Below, one piece after another: positions 52,401 through 63,867 of a stretch of DNA of 64,000 nt (its first letter is position 1; each line of letters opens with the position of its first letter). Position numbers and translations under genes: made by a program. The DNA lies in contig NC_058513.1 of the NCBI RefSeq assembly GCF_020382885.2, positions 11,929,641 to 11,993,640 on the forward strand, given 5' to 3'. The notes beneath the pieces were generated by a model. It did no database searches and was not told the origin of the DNA. It saw nothing but the letters and a program-made list of their open reading frames with translations. The stretch is from Scatophagus argus (Eukaryota > Chordata > Actinopteri > Scatophagidae).

Positions 52401-55400
52401 GCCATTTTCACTCTGGTACAGCAGAAAATTGCTCTGGCTTGTTTGTATTTCTTTAAAGTAATCACAATCGTTTTGCAAAACCCAGGAGGCAGTGACCGTG
52501 CCCTTGTAAAATTGCATTTGGGTTAACGTCTTTTTATTTGAACATTAGGACACGGGGAGGCAAAAAACAGGAATTTAAGTTCCTTAGTTCCTGCAAAAGA
52601 AAAAGTAACAGGTGCTAGCTTATTTAGAAAGACTGTTGTTCCAGTAGTGACGAGGACTGTGAAAATGGCAACCCATAGATAGTGGATAGGAAGGAAAATG
52701 GGAGCCAATGGGAGTCTTGTACCCACAGTCTACATGTGGTAAATCGGGCAATGGGAAATGGAATTGAAATAAAAGTAACAAAAACCCCATCAACAATATG
52801 CATTGAGAGAAAGCATGGAATGGTGTACTTCACTACACTACTATGTAACTTCATGAACACCTGTCCCAACATAGCTGCATACTTTCCACAAATGCACATG
52901 TATTTGAATTAACCGTCACAACTGATCTACCTTGGATCATGTGTTTGCATCGCTGGCAGCTGGTAGGCCTACGGAAGACGTGCTCCTGAAAACAGTGGGT
53001 CTTCAGCGGTTGCACCGGCTGGGCCTGAGACTTTGGCTGGGATTTTGAGCTCACAGACAGGGAGGGACTGACAGAAGGTGAGTGTGATGACGACGAAGGG
53101 TTGGGACTGACGGATGGGGAATGAGAGGGAGAGCGCTCATAAGCCAGGGGGGATTCAGAGAGGGGGGGAGGAGATGGCGGGGGTGGAGGTGTGGTGATGA
53201 GGGCTGAGGGAGGGCGTGATTCGCCATTGCTGCGCTGGAAAAAGTTGTCCATGCTCTTGCTGCGCATGACGGATTTGAAAGACAGGGAGCGCTTCAGCCG
53301 CTGCAACTGAAAGACAAAAAACAAAACAGAAGATGAGTAGGTGACTTTGAGGAGCATGTTTAATTACAACCAGTTACAATTGTGTCTCTGATTGAGAGGA
53401 ATGAGGAGAGACACATGATGTAGACAAAAGTATTGGGACATACCTCTCTATTATTGAATTGAGGCATGGTATGAGGGTGCTTTTTATTGGTTGGGTTAGG
53501 CCCCTTACTACCAGTGAAGGGAAGTAACTTTGGACAATGCTATGCTTTCAACAGTTTGGGGAAGGCTCTTTTCTGTTCCAGCATGACTGGGACCCAGTGA
53601 ACAAAGCAAGGTCCATAAAGACATGGTTGGATGAGTTTGGTGTGGAAGAGCTTGACTCGCCCTCACAAAACCCTGACCTTAACCCCATCCAACACCTTTG
53701 GGATGAACTGGAGCAGAGACTGTGAGCCAGGCCTTTTGGTCCAACATCAGCGCCTTAGCACACAAATGCTCTACTGCGCGAATGGGCAAAAATTTACACA
53801 GAAGCACTACAAAATCTTTTGGAAAGCCTTCCCTGAAGAGTTGAAACTGTTATATCTGCAAAGCTGTCTGTGTGTTTAGTCCCCATTGGTGTAATGGTCA
53901 GGTTTCCTAATACTTTAGTCCATATAGATTTTTCTCTGTCTGAGTTTTGTGAAGTAGGCTGGGCTCAGGTGGAGAAAGGTGATGACTTGTACTTGCACCA
54001 AACTACAAGCACCAATTAGGAATTAGCTACATGTGAAGCAAAACAGTAAGATCGTTACCTAACTAATCACAAGCATTTAATAGCATAGATCCCCTCTGAA
54101 ACCAAGCCGTCAGTGGCTTTAAAGCTCAAAAGTGATGGACTGGTTACAATTTGACAAACTAAAGGACCTGTCCTTTCTTTTAATTTTGACATTATATACA
54201 GCAAAAAGGTGACACTTTAAAGCAGAGGCATCCAGCTCGAGGGGGTATGTGGTGTTTGAAAAGTCAATCTGTTAAACAGCTCTACCTTCTGACTGTCCTT
54301 GCCCTGTCAGACTGGCTTCTGATCTTCCATTTTCAGCTTTCGCCCTCCTTTTTTCCTCAGATCACAAATTTGCCATCCCTTGCGAATCCACAGGTCAATA
54401 CCCCTTAAAATTCATGCTTGATTAGTTTTATTGAGCGGCCTGCGCCTTCGCATTTCATGCAGTCAGTGATGCACGGCAAACACCGTGTTTATCTTTGACT
54501 CTGCCTGCCTCCATTTCCTGCACACTTGCCATCCAGTGCTTTTGGCTACAATAGGGAGGAACCGATAATGACAAACAATTACGTGGAAGTATTGGGTGAT
54601 GGGCTCCAATATATGGATAATAATAACTGCTGTGGATTCATACATCAAGAGAATGGCCTGTAGAATGAGGGCATGAGGGATGCAATAGGTCCCTGGGACT
54701 GAGAAGTGCCTCTTCAAATTACACAGAGCTCATTAGCCGTCTATGATAGCAGCTGGACTGTGGACATTGTTTTGCTGACCGATGACATCTTTCCTGCTCC
54801 ATAAAACCCCAGAAAATGTGTATACTTTAAATCCCTGTTTCTCTATTTATGTGTGATATGGTAGCAATGGTAGCATCCTCATCATATCTACTGTACCTCT
54901 GAGCTTTGAAAGCACCACCCGTCTCACTCCTTCGCAGTAAAAGTCGATCAATAGCATTGAGCAGGTTCCTCTTTTTCTTCTTTCAGCTACAGATTCACAG
55001 ATGCCAATTAGTTTGAGTGATGAAAAGAGTCCTCTCTGTTGACTCATTAGTGAGTGCCTCTCGTAAATGTTTTCTTCAGGGAGCTGAGTCCAAGCTTTCC
55101 TTAATGGCCTTTTCTTGGCTCAACCGGTGGTCCATTCAGTAATGGATGTTCGTCTCTATTAGATTTTTTAACTCTTCTGACTTTGTTAATCTTCTCTGTG
55201 GTGAAGACCGGTCTGTGCTCCAGTTCCAGGGGGAAAGGAACAATTTCTTTCAAGATACAAACAAGGCCACATATGATTGATAATCAATAGCTTAATATAC
55301 CTTGCTGAGCTTTTACAAAGATTAAAGAAACAGGACTCATCTGAATATAAAGGAATAAAATGTATTTGTAAGTGGTTTTACAGAGTTAACTCATCAGCAT

Positions 55401-58400
55401 TTAACTTCAATTTAATTCTGTACTGTCCACAGACGAGCACTGATTAAAGCAATAAAAACTGTTGGATGAATAAAACTTTAGTGGAAGGTTTTGCAGTTGG
55501 ATCAGTGGATCTGTTTGGCAGTTTCTGTATCCATCCTGTGCCATTTTTCCTATCCTGTAAAGTTTAGGCTTAAGGATAGTTAAAGAAGTAGTCCACATGT
55601 TTTATGGCTGTTCTCAAAATGTACAAAGATGCACTGTAGTTTCTGCAGCTTCTCGACTATTCTGGGCACTTTAACAAGTTAATCATTGACCACGGCCTTG
55701 GTTTGGGGAATTAATTGTTCAACAATAACAAAAAAGAAGCTCCGGGGTTTGGGTGTTTTTATATTTGCACATATTTTGGGCCATGTACAACTGACTTTGA
55801 CGGTTTTGTATTCAGGACCAAGGTCAGTTCTTTTTAACAAATGTTTCGCCCTCTGACTGGCTCTATGATCATGAACTAGTTTGCAAGCACTGTCTAACAG
55901 TCACACAAGCAGTTTCATGGCTCTGATGGGCTCATTCTGATTGATTAGTAAACCCTGAAACTTGTGGTGAAGCCCCTAAAGCCTATTGGAGGACTCTTAT
56001 CCTTAACATGTTTAGACAGACTAGTTGAGAGAAGCACTAAACTCATTCAGTTACTCACATCTGTACAATCAGTACAAGTAGGAATACAACAAATTCAGGT
56101 GCTGCAGGGCATCACATTGCACATGCACTATCTTGATTATGTTCTATCCGTTATGGTTACTCTGATTATAATTGTGTGGATTTGTGTTATAATTTATGTT
56201 AGTATAGCTGCAGGTTTGAAACAGGGAGTGTGTTCAAATGTGAAAAAAAATAAATAAATAAACCAGCTTCGCATCCCCTGAAAACAGAACAAGAAATCAA
56301 AAGCACAGTTCTAATGAATGCAAATCTCTCTGTTTCTCCATGGCACTCTTGTGTCTGTCTGCAAGGTTCTGAAAAGTCTATTTATGGATCACAGAACTGG
56401 GGACCCATCACACTCTGAAGTACTGACAGCAATTAGCTCATCACAGTGCGCGTAGTGTAGTGCACTAAAACAGACTGTGGTGTGAGGAAGAAGACGAGGG
56501 AAAGAATAAAAAGGAAAGTGTGAACAGGAAGGTGAAGCAAACAAGGTAAAACAGAAGGAAGAAATGGGAGAAGGAGCACAGCGAGGGAATAGATAGCCTG
56601 AAAATACCACAACACCAACACCCGTCGTCTTTGAAAGCCTGACAATGCACAAGGGCCTTTCTCTATCACACCTCTGACAGGCAAACGGTACAGTGGAGAG
56701 ACAGAGCAGACGTCTCAGCCTTGTTCTTCGGCCGTTTAAAAAAATGAGCACAGAACACAGAGATGTTTTGTGAAGGCTTCTATAAATAGGCTGTTATAAA
56801 GACAGCCTGGATAAATAAATGATTAAGAAGAGTATGTGTGTGTGTGTGTGTGCGCGCGCGTGTCTGTGTGTGTGTGGGGGGGGGGATGGGGCGCAAAAAA
56901 GTCATTTTGCTGCCATTTCGAGGCAGTTGCAGATGCAGTCACGAAAAATTTTCAGAAAAGAGAATTAAACTTTCTAAAATCGGACACAATGCTCTCCAAT
57001 TTCGGACTGATGGCTAGGCCACTGTTGGATTATTGAGTCTTGATTTGTTGTACCCAACAAATGATACATGCATTCAGAATAAGCAAACAAGACAGTATTA
57101 GCTATTTAAAAACCATTCAGAGTCTGCGAGCGTAAAAGTGAAAAGAGCAAAGCCTAGCAGTAATAAAAACACACACCTCAGGCAGGTAGCACAATGGCTC
57201 GCTTGGTTGGAATAAGCTGATAGCAGAGAAACTACAATCACAAACAGCTGCAATAAAAAGAATATCTACGGTCAAAATGCTGGTGGCAGAACACATGATA
57301 GCAAATGCTCAATGCATTAAGCCATGAAAATATACACAAGCACTTATTACATCAGGTTTATAGGCCCAGTTTAATCCTCAGTGTGGCTCAAGTAGCATCC
57401 TTAAACTGTACCAAAGCTGCCTTTGTGTCCTTATGCTATGCTATAATGTGAATCTGTAAAGTGTTTTGAGGTGTTTAGTCTTATAACTCCACTGTTTCCA
57501 TGCTGCTATGTGAATGTACGCACAACACAGTTAAGCACCTTTTAAATAAGCACCAGTTTCCTCTTGTTTAATCCTTATTCACAGTCTGGACACGGTCGAA
57601 CAACTTTACTCCACAGTGTCTGCCGACTCTTAACCCACTGCAGTTTTTGTTTCTGAGGACATCTCTAGCCAATCATGATATTCGAAGTATTACAGAACTC
57701 ACGGGAACCTGATTAACTTTGGCAGTTTTCTTGCAGTGACCAGCGCTTTGAATTAAAGATGACCTCATTAGGCATCGTTCCAGCTGGGCCCTGTTAGGTA
57801 AAAGTGCATCTAGTGAAACGACCTTTTGTGCAAATGGAAAGTTGTAACGCCTCGCTGCACAGGCTGCATAGGGTCTGGAACAAATCGAAAACTTCTAAAA
57901 CAGTTCAGAAAATATTACATTTATTCTATCTATCTATCTTTTCCAAACATATTGGTTCTTTATTTTTCTCTGCATCACCAAATTAATGTCATGTCACAAC
58001 TTTATATCTTAACAGATCATGGATTCAAGCAACTACAAACCCAATGATTGGAAGAGAAGCTACAATAAGGCTTTAACTTTAAGGATTTTCTAAATGGGGA
58101 ACGTAAAATGAACCAGAGTTGTCTCTGTGACCAATCATACTGTATGTTAATATCTGAGGTGAAAGAAAAGGTGTGAATCATGATAAATTATTCTCCTATC
58201 CCCCTCTCATTGTCGCATTCACAGCTCTGTGTGATCTGGCTGTTAGTTGTTTGAAGGGCTGTTTCTTAGTGATCCTGAGCCTCCTTCTCGCCATGACGTT
58301 TGCCAGTTCACAAGCTGCCTGTCTGAGAGTGCAGCAAAATAAGCTTGCATTTCCAAATCGAGCCATTTAAAAGGCTTAACTGCACAAGGAGCTTATGCAG

Positions 58401-61400
58401 GTAGCATTGCATGACTGCTACAGCTGCGCTTTGGTTTTCACACTGTGATGAAAGAACAACGGTCGCTGAGGTGGTCTAGACAACTTGGTTCCCTTTTCAT
58501 TAGGCTGTATTATCCTACATTCAACACACATAAAATAAATTGTGAAGTGTCAGCTACTGAAAAATGCCAGTTTTTAATTTGAGCTGCATAATCAGCCCTA
58601 TAAGAACGGTCATACAGTAAGCGACTGACATAACTGTCTTAATTGACTTTGAGGTATGTTAAGAGAATCCTTATTTCAGATAAACGTGGGACTCGTAAAC
58701 AGAGGGGACACAGGGATTCAATTATTCAGTTGATGAACCACAGTGTGAAAGTCTCAAGTTTTTAAAGCTTTAATAATTAAAGGTCATTTCAACGTAACTT
58801 ACTACCACTGAGCTTTTGAAGAGCTGGCAGTAAAGTTACGCTAAGCACCCAGTTGATCAGTGATCAGTTGTTGTGTATCTTATCAGCTGTATTCTTTTCA
58901 GTTGGGTTTTTTTTCCAAGGTGAGTCTGACATTCAGAGCAGAAGGTCAGAGGTATCCACAAAAAACTTTTTCTACGCCTCATCAGCTTTGTCTTTTAGAG
59001 ACAAATTACCTCAGCAGTTAGTTGTCTCTAGCAGCAGCCTGAGGACAGTCCTAAACAAAGGTCTAAAAGGGTTCATATTTATTCCCAACTGACTCCGCAC
59101 TAACCCTGACACTGCATATGGGACTCTGCTGGATCAGCAGCATTTTAGATCTCAATCAAGGACAGTAATCCAGTGGCTTCATCATTAATCAAAACAGTGC
59201 GGGGTCAACACTGACCACAACGCTGACATTGTGAAGTGCGAAAATGTTGGATAAGACATGTTGATGTCCTTTTCCCTGAGTGTCTTCTGTCCATCTGAAT
59301 ATCCATCTCTTCTTGTCTCTCGCTCTCTTATTGTGTCTCTGTGTGTCTGTTTTCTGTCCAGACTGCAGTTTGTATCAATGGTCAGTGGGACAAGTCAATC
59401 ATTCTGGCAGAACAAACACAAACATATCATGGTCTGTCAGCAGTTAGGAGGGTGAGTGATGTATCCTCCTGCTAACAGCGATACGGAGAGACAAACACAA
59501 GGAGGCAGAATATATTTTGTTCAGAAATGTCATCCGCGCTGTATAATCACATGAATGATACAGACGTGTGCTGGTATGCATCAGAAAAGCTCGTCAAAGA
59601 GGTTTAGTTGCCTACTGACACAGTTACAAAGGACATTAAATGCCACCACCGTCGAAACTCGTCCAAATGAATAAAGCAGCAAAATGCTCCACTTCACAAA
59701 AATGCATTTGTGTTTAACGATTTGTTTCATGAACTGTCAAAATTCAGGAATTGAATTCGATTGGTTGCAGCTTCAGGAAGAGTAATTTTAAGAATGAAAC
59801 CTGAAGGTAAGAAAGGTGTGAAATGGAGAAGTCTTAATCTACATCTTCTTCTTCATTTGACACTCCTCTCTCCTGCCTCTCTCCTCATACTGTTCTCCTC
59901 TTTTCCTGTGTTTCTCTCATTCCTGGCAGGACCTGTGTCTGGCTATCCTATTCTTAAATCACCCTTATGCTTTCAAGCACTCAGGCAACCTTCACCAGCC
60001 AACCACTCAGGGCTATGGAAGGGAAAAAAGACAGCTTATTAAAGGAAGAAGGGATCAAGGAAAGATGAGGAAAGGTGAAGTGCAGGTGGAAAAAAGGTTT
60101 CAGGTTTCAATTCAACGGGCCACGGTCAATAGAAAAGAGAGAGGAAATACAGAAGAGGAGAACAAGAAATTAATAAGATAAGAAGAGGAAGGGGGGAAGG
60201 GGCTGATAAGGAAGTCGGTGGGAAGAAGAGCAGAAGGACGAGATCTCTGAGAAAGTGAGAGCGAAGGGCAAAGTCAAGGAAAAACCATCACTTTACCTCA
60301 TAAAAACGTCTTTGTGTTGGCTGAGAAAGCAATGGGCTGTGCGAAGGCTCCACCTTGCATTATCAGCATTTATGCCCACTGTCGTTTGTGAATATTAAAC
60401 TTTATGTAGCTGCTGAATACGAGCACATCTCTCATTTCCTCCACTTAAAACAGTGCAGAGATTAACGGAATAGTTTGGGAGATAGGCTTATTCCCTTTCT
60501 TCATGAGAAATATATGAGAAGATCAATACTACTGTCATGTTAGTAAGGAAAATAAACAGTTTCCCCTTACTCTCCATTTTAATGCTAGGCTAAGCTAACT
60601 GGCTGCTGGCTTTAATTTCATATTGCCCACACAGACATGAGAGTGACGCTGATCTTCTCATCTAACTCTCAGCAAGAAAGCAAATATGCATTTCTTTAAT
60701 CTTTAACCAACTTTCTTTGTCATCCACTTGACCGAATCTTGCAAGACACTTGAATGTCATGTGCTCTAAGTGATTAGAGAGGAATAATAATATTTTTGGA
60801 CCTATCACGGTGCCCGTAAGTAGAGGAGGTGGAATAACTATTCATTGTCTGTCACAGCCTCTATTAGAAGCACTCTAGAAAGCTGGTAGGCCCACTTAGC
60901 ACTGCAATAAATACTCCGAGAGCCGAGGGATGGTGGAGACAGAGAGGGAATGGAGAGTGAGAGATGAAGGAGAGGGAGATGGATGAAAGGGAAGAGAAAA
61001 AAGAAATGCAGAGAATAAGGCGGTAAGAGGAACCGAAAATAAAAGAAAAGAGGGAAAGGCACGGAGGCAGAGGAGGGGACAGCAAACGGTGGAAACGGTT
61101 GTAGAGCAATGAGATGAGTGAAAAGATTGAGAGTGGCAGAAAGAGACGAGTGAAGCTCTAGAGATGCCCTCGAGCAGACTACTCTAAAAGGGACCCTGGT
61201 TGTAACACACATTTAATCTTTCCCCCCTCTTTCCTCTTCTTCCTTCTCCTTGCGAGACGTGGAGCTGCCGCGGCTGCCAGCGGGAGCTTGGCAAACACAG
61301 AGCTCCACGCTTGACGCAGCTCGGAGGATTGCTTCCTCCCAGTTCTGTTTTGTCTGGACAGCCATTTGTGTGAATTATGACCAAGCCCCTAGCAAGACAC

Positions 61401-62843
61401 AGCAAACATCTGCTACCTGATTGGCTCATAAATTCACGCAGCACCTCAACGCCCACCATGCATTGTGTTGTCTGTATTCAAATAGAAACAACGAGAGGCC
61501 CGTCCTGCCAGGCTTGTTGCAGGTCCCTGTGGCGATGACCAACAAAGCTCAGCCTCTGTGTAATTTATTGTTGCGATTGCCGCTGCAATTAAGGCCGTTC
61601 TTGAAGCTCATTTGAAAATGCTAAAATAAATAAATAAATAAACGCGTCGCAGTAGATTTAGGTCAAGGCAGTGAGTGAGAATTTGGATTTCAACTCCACT
61701 TTTTGGCAGGAAAAAGCAATCAAAAGACCATCTTTTTCAGAAAAAAAGAGTGGAGGTTATTACACGCCTTTGGATTACCAGCAAAGAGCACTCAAGGGGG
61801 TACTTGTGCTAATTTTAATTTTATTCATATTATATTTTTAGTTCCATTCAGGTTGGGACCCTTTTTTTGCAAGGACCAACATAGCAGTTGCAGCATAAAA
61901 ACTGATAAACAAGAAACACATAAACAAATCAAAATAAAACCACGGAAGAAAAAGTCATTTACCAAAGAATTATATTAGTCATGAATCCTGTAAGACATAT
62001 CAGATTATCAATTTGAATTCCTTTTTCAGTCTATAGTATCAAGTGCAGAGTACACAAACATCACGTGATCTCAGATGATTGCAACATGAAACCAAAATGC
62101 AAAATGGAAAAATTTGTATATTGCTCAGAGAAAGGGAGGAGTGTGAAATTAACTGGCAACCAGGAGCTTGTTTCTGACCATATAACTTTAATCTGTCCCC
62201 TTGTTTGGCTTCCTGTTTCTCCAAGAAAAAGGTTGCAAGGCCTTCAGGGGTACGGCTCATACTTGTAGACCCCCAGATTTACTGCAGGCACAAAACATTA
62301 CAGACGTCTTCTTTGAAAGTGAGCTCGAACCCAACAAAAACCGCCTCAGAGCATCTCTCTGAACTTGTGTGAATGTCAATAGGGGATAACAGTCCTAACC
62401 TGTGCTTCCTTTCATCATTCCAGTTGGTGCATGGACTACACACGCCAAAGAAAACAAAAGCAGACACGCACCTTCACGTAATCTCTGCCCTCTGACTTTG
62501 AGGTCAGGGTAGTTACATGAGTTAAAGCGGCTTAAAGCTCTTATGCAACAGCCTCCACAAAATTAGCCACGTAAGACGGACAACTTGGTCATTGTTTACA
62601 CTAAAAACAATCAGACTTTAAAGAGAGACCCAACAGTTAATTTGGTAATCAGAGCACTTCGATTTCAATCCCCCCATTTGCTTCAACAATTTTCTGTTGG
62701 TTTTTAGGTTGAAATGATAAATCTAAATTCAAACAAGTGCGCTGGCAACTTACCTTCGTTTCCGGCTGGCTGGGCATGGTAGTCTGGGGTCGATGAAGGT
62801 CTCGGTTTTGTGGTTCATTTTCCTTTTCGCTGATTTCGGTCAT
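41800..62843 (-). CDS. stac2: SH3 and cysteine-rich domain protein 2
   Basis: Eleven exons join in phase to 418 residues: 62843-62754, 53306-52931, 51745-51651, 46608-46524, 46319-46207, 46080-46017, 44830-44775, 44605-44517, 43598-43547, 42285-42148, 41898-41800. The start [11 protein letters not shown] matches mammalian STAC2. A Pro/Ser-rich linker (about 55-125) precedes a C1 zinc-binding domain with the full pattern: H134, C147, C150, C164, C167, H172, C175, C184. [20 protein letters not shown] (about 222-241) is the conserved linker motif. The first SH3 spans about 304-358 ([40 protein letters not shown]). The second, degenerate SH3 runs about 363-418 ([14 protein letters not shown]). 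STAC proteins bind L-type calcium channels and modulate their trafficking and inactivation. The gene lies tail-to-tail with rpl19 as in human. Human STAC2 is 411 aa as I recall. Confidence 0.95.
42085..42109. repeat. (GT)12 microsatellite downstream of stac2 exon 10
   Basis: On the stac2 strand this is a CA repeat, 38 bases past the exon 10 donor (exon ends 42148). Confidence 0.9.
42309..42331. repeat. (AC)11 microsatellite upstream of stac2 exon 10
   Basis: On the stac2 strand this is a TG repeat ending 23 bases before the exon 10 acceptor (exon starts 42285). It is complementary to the CA repeat on the other side of the exon. Confidence 0.9.
43660..43900. repeat. Foldback repeat, family B, copy 1
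   Basis: The arm at 43691-43735 (CTGTATGCTAAG...CCAGTTATCTTA) matches the reverse complement of 43817-43861. The middle carries a C15 run at 43775-43789. It lies in stac2 intron 8, ending about 60 bp from the exon 9 acceptor. It resembles a common fish repeat with the word AGCTAACTGGCTGCTG. Confidence 0.75.
45310..45965. repeat. Foldback repeat, family B, copy 2 (longest)
   Basis: The left half (for example 45605-45634, ACAAAATCCACTTATCAGTA and on) pairs with the right half (45770-45799) with few mismatches. Outer parts carry AAGCTTAGCACAAAGAG and TTTATGCTAAACTAACCAGC. It fills most of stac2 intron 6, ending about 50 bp from exon 6. Confidence 0.7.
46382..46414. repeat. (AC)n microsatellite upstream of stac2 exon 5
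   Basis: An interrupted AC tract that is TG-rich on the stac2 strand, about 60 bases before the exon 5 acceptor. Confidence 0.85.
47097..47124. repeat. (CA)n microsatellite
   Basis: Nearly perfect CA repeat with one T interruption, in stac2 intron 3. Confidence 0.85.
49417..49988. repeat. Dispersed teleost repeat, family A, near-complete copy
   Basis: It begins GTGGTGGAAGATGTAATCAG and ends GTACTTAGTTCCCTTCCACA. The two ends carry GTGGAAG and CTTCCAC in inverted orientation, so this copy seems to keep both termini (about 570 bp). An A19 run lies inside. It is in stac2 intron 3. Confidence 0.6.
51746..52930 (-). other. stac2: stac2 intron 2
   Basis: A 1.2 kb intron that splits the C1 domain between C150 and C164. 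No repeat or nested gene recognised. Confidence 0.6.
53421..53926 (+). mobile_element. Internally deleted Tc1/mariner fossil with transposase C-terminus
   Basis: A plus-strand reading frame at 53537-53725 contains [20 protein letters not shown] followed by [18 protein letters not shown], the conserved C-terminal part of Tc1-family transposases. The HTH and the first two catalytic residues are missing, and a stop follows EQRL. The ends TAGACAAAAGTATTGGG (left) and CTAATACTTTAGTCCATA (right) are imperfect inverted repeats with TA at each border. At 506 bp it is non-autonomous, lying antisense in stac2 intron 1. It is a different subfamily from the 33.7 kb element. Confidence 0.8.
56834..56884. 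repeat. (TG)n(CG)n(TG)n plus G-run
   Basis: About 30 bases of strictly alternating purine-pyrimidine sequence including CGCGCGCG, then TG repeats and a run of about a dozen G. Confidence 0.85.
60465..60700. repeat. Foldback repeat, family B, copy 3
   Basis: The left arm 60487-60540 (CTTTCTTCATGAG, GAGAAGATCAATAC, TGTCATGT) pairs with the right arm 60635-60688 (ACATGAGAGTG, GATCTTCTCATC, AGCAAGAAAG). The centre holds GCTAAGCTAACTGGCTGCTG. The middle is shorter than in copy 2. Confidence 0.75.
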
Positions 62844-63139
62844 CTTAGCTCAGGACAAAAAAAAAGGCTCCCTTAACGGCAAAACTGTTAAGCCCACAGT
62901 GGCAGAGGAACTGAGATAGCTATGCACACTGAGGTTTAAACATCGCTACGGTGTCTCGTCCGAACAGGTAGAGCTACTTTCAAGTGTCAAGTCATCTTCC
63001 ACCGGCAGCGTCCATCTGACGATTAGCTTGTTAAGTGCGGTATTCCGTCGAAAGGGTGCTTGTTTGTTGTCTGTTTTGACGCTCGGATTCGGTAGGAGAA
63101 AACATCCAGCAGTCCACTTATCCCCGCTGGCTCGCTCCT

Positions 63140-63330
63140 CTCTCATCCACCGGCCAGTTTTCCTCCTCTCTCGCGCGCACACACACGCATGCACACACGC
63201 GCTCTTACAACAACTTTGATTTCGCCGTGACAGAGTGCGGCGAGCGCTGGGCTTCTTGTGATTGGCTGAGGCGTCTCAAAACGCACCAGAGGGAGCGGTG
63301 GAGCGCGTCGTGATTGGCTGTGAGGTGATG
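63140..63330 (-). promoter_or_regulatory. stac2: stac2 promoter with two inverted CCAAT boxes
   Basis: ATTGG at 63261-63265 and 63313-63317 gives two CCAAT boxes on the stac2 strand, about 420-475 bp upstream of the ATG. The region between is CpG-rich with no TATA box. TGATGACGCTC near 63327 resembles a CRE half-site. The 5'UTR is estimated to begin near 63.15-63.2 kb. Confidence 0.5.
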
Positions 63331-63640
63331 ACGCTCGAAGAAATGGGTGTCGCCAAGAGACAAGATGGAATTCTAAAGCGTTTAACTTTTACGACTGAGC
63401 TTTGTAAAACCCACCGCTTAGATTATTAATTTCCATCGTATAATAATGTGATTTGTCTTTGGATAAATATTATCATTTTCTTTCTTATAAATAGTTGATC
63501 AAATCAAATAAAAAATATCATAAAGTGTATTAAGTGAAAGGAAAAAATGAGGCAGTTTGTACTTAATCAAACCTTAAATCAAAAGGCCACTGATGCACAT
63601 GATGAACTGTATGCAGGTAAAAATTCTCCTCATATACGTT
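63331..63640. other. Spacer upstream of stac2
   Basis: AT-rich sequence with no exon. It separates the stac2 promoter from the 3' end of the next minus-strand transcription unit. Confidence 0.4.
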
Positions 63641-63647
63641 TTGTTGT

Positions 63648-63663
63648 TTTATTTTGGTTTATT
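63648..63663 (-). terminator. Paired candidate poly(A) signals for the right-edge gene
   Basis: Two minus-strand AATAAA hexamers (63663-63658 and 63653-63648) lie about 205-220 bp past the putative stop at 63868. Confidence 0.4.
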
Positions 63664-63867
63664 CATCTCTGGCAAGCAAGCAGATAATTGAAGTCAGGAT
63701 ACATGGTGCCTCAAATCAAAATCATAGACCATACCCACTACATAAACTTCCTGCCATATTCTTATAAAACCAGCCACACTAGCAAATAAAAATGTGATTG
63801 AAATATAGAATAAAGCAAATATCTTGAGTGAACCCAACTCTCAACAAAATGGCTCCTACTGCTCTTT

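Larger units (their letters stand above)
53307..62753 (-). other. stac2: stac2 intron 1
   Basis: A 9.4 kb intron between the first coding exon and the linker/C1 exon. It holds a Tc1 fossil (53421-53926), a TG/CG/G-run tract (56834-56884), a family B foldback (60465-60700) and a GC-balanced candidate regulatory block (61370-61640). No nested gene supported. Confidence 0.6.

Noticed and set aside
60838-61212. 124-residue minus-strand ORF with Ser/Pro/Leu/Phe bias
   Set aside because: It is a translation of purine-rich low-complexity intron sequence; no splice sites or homology.
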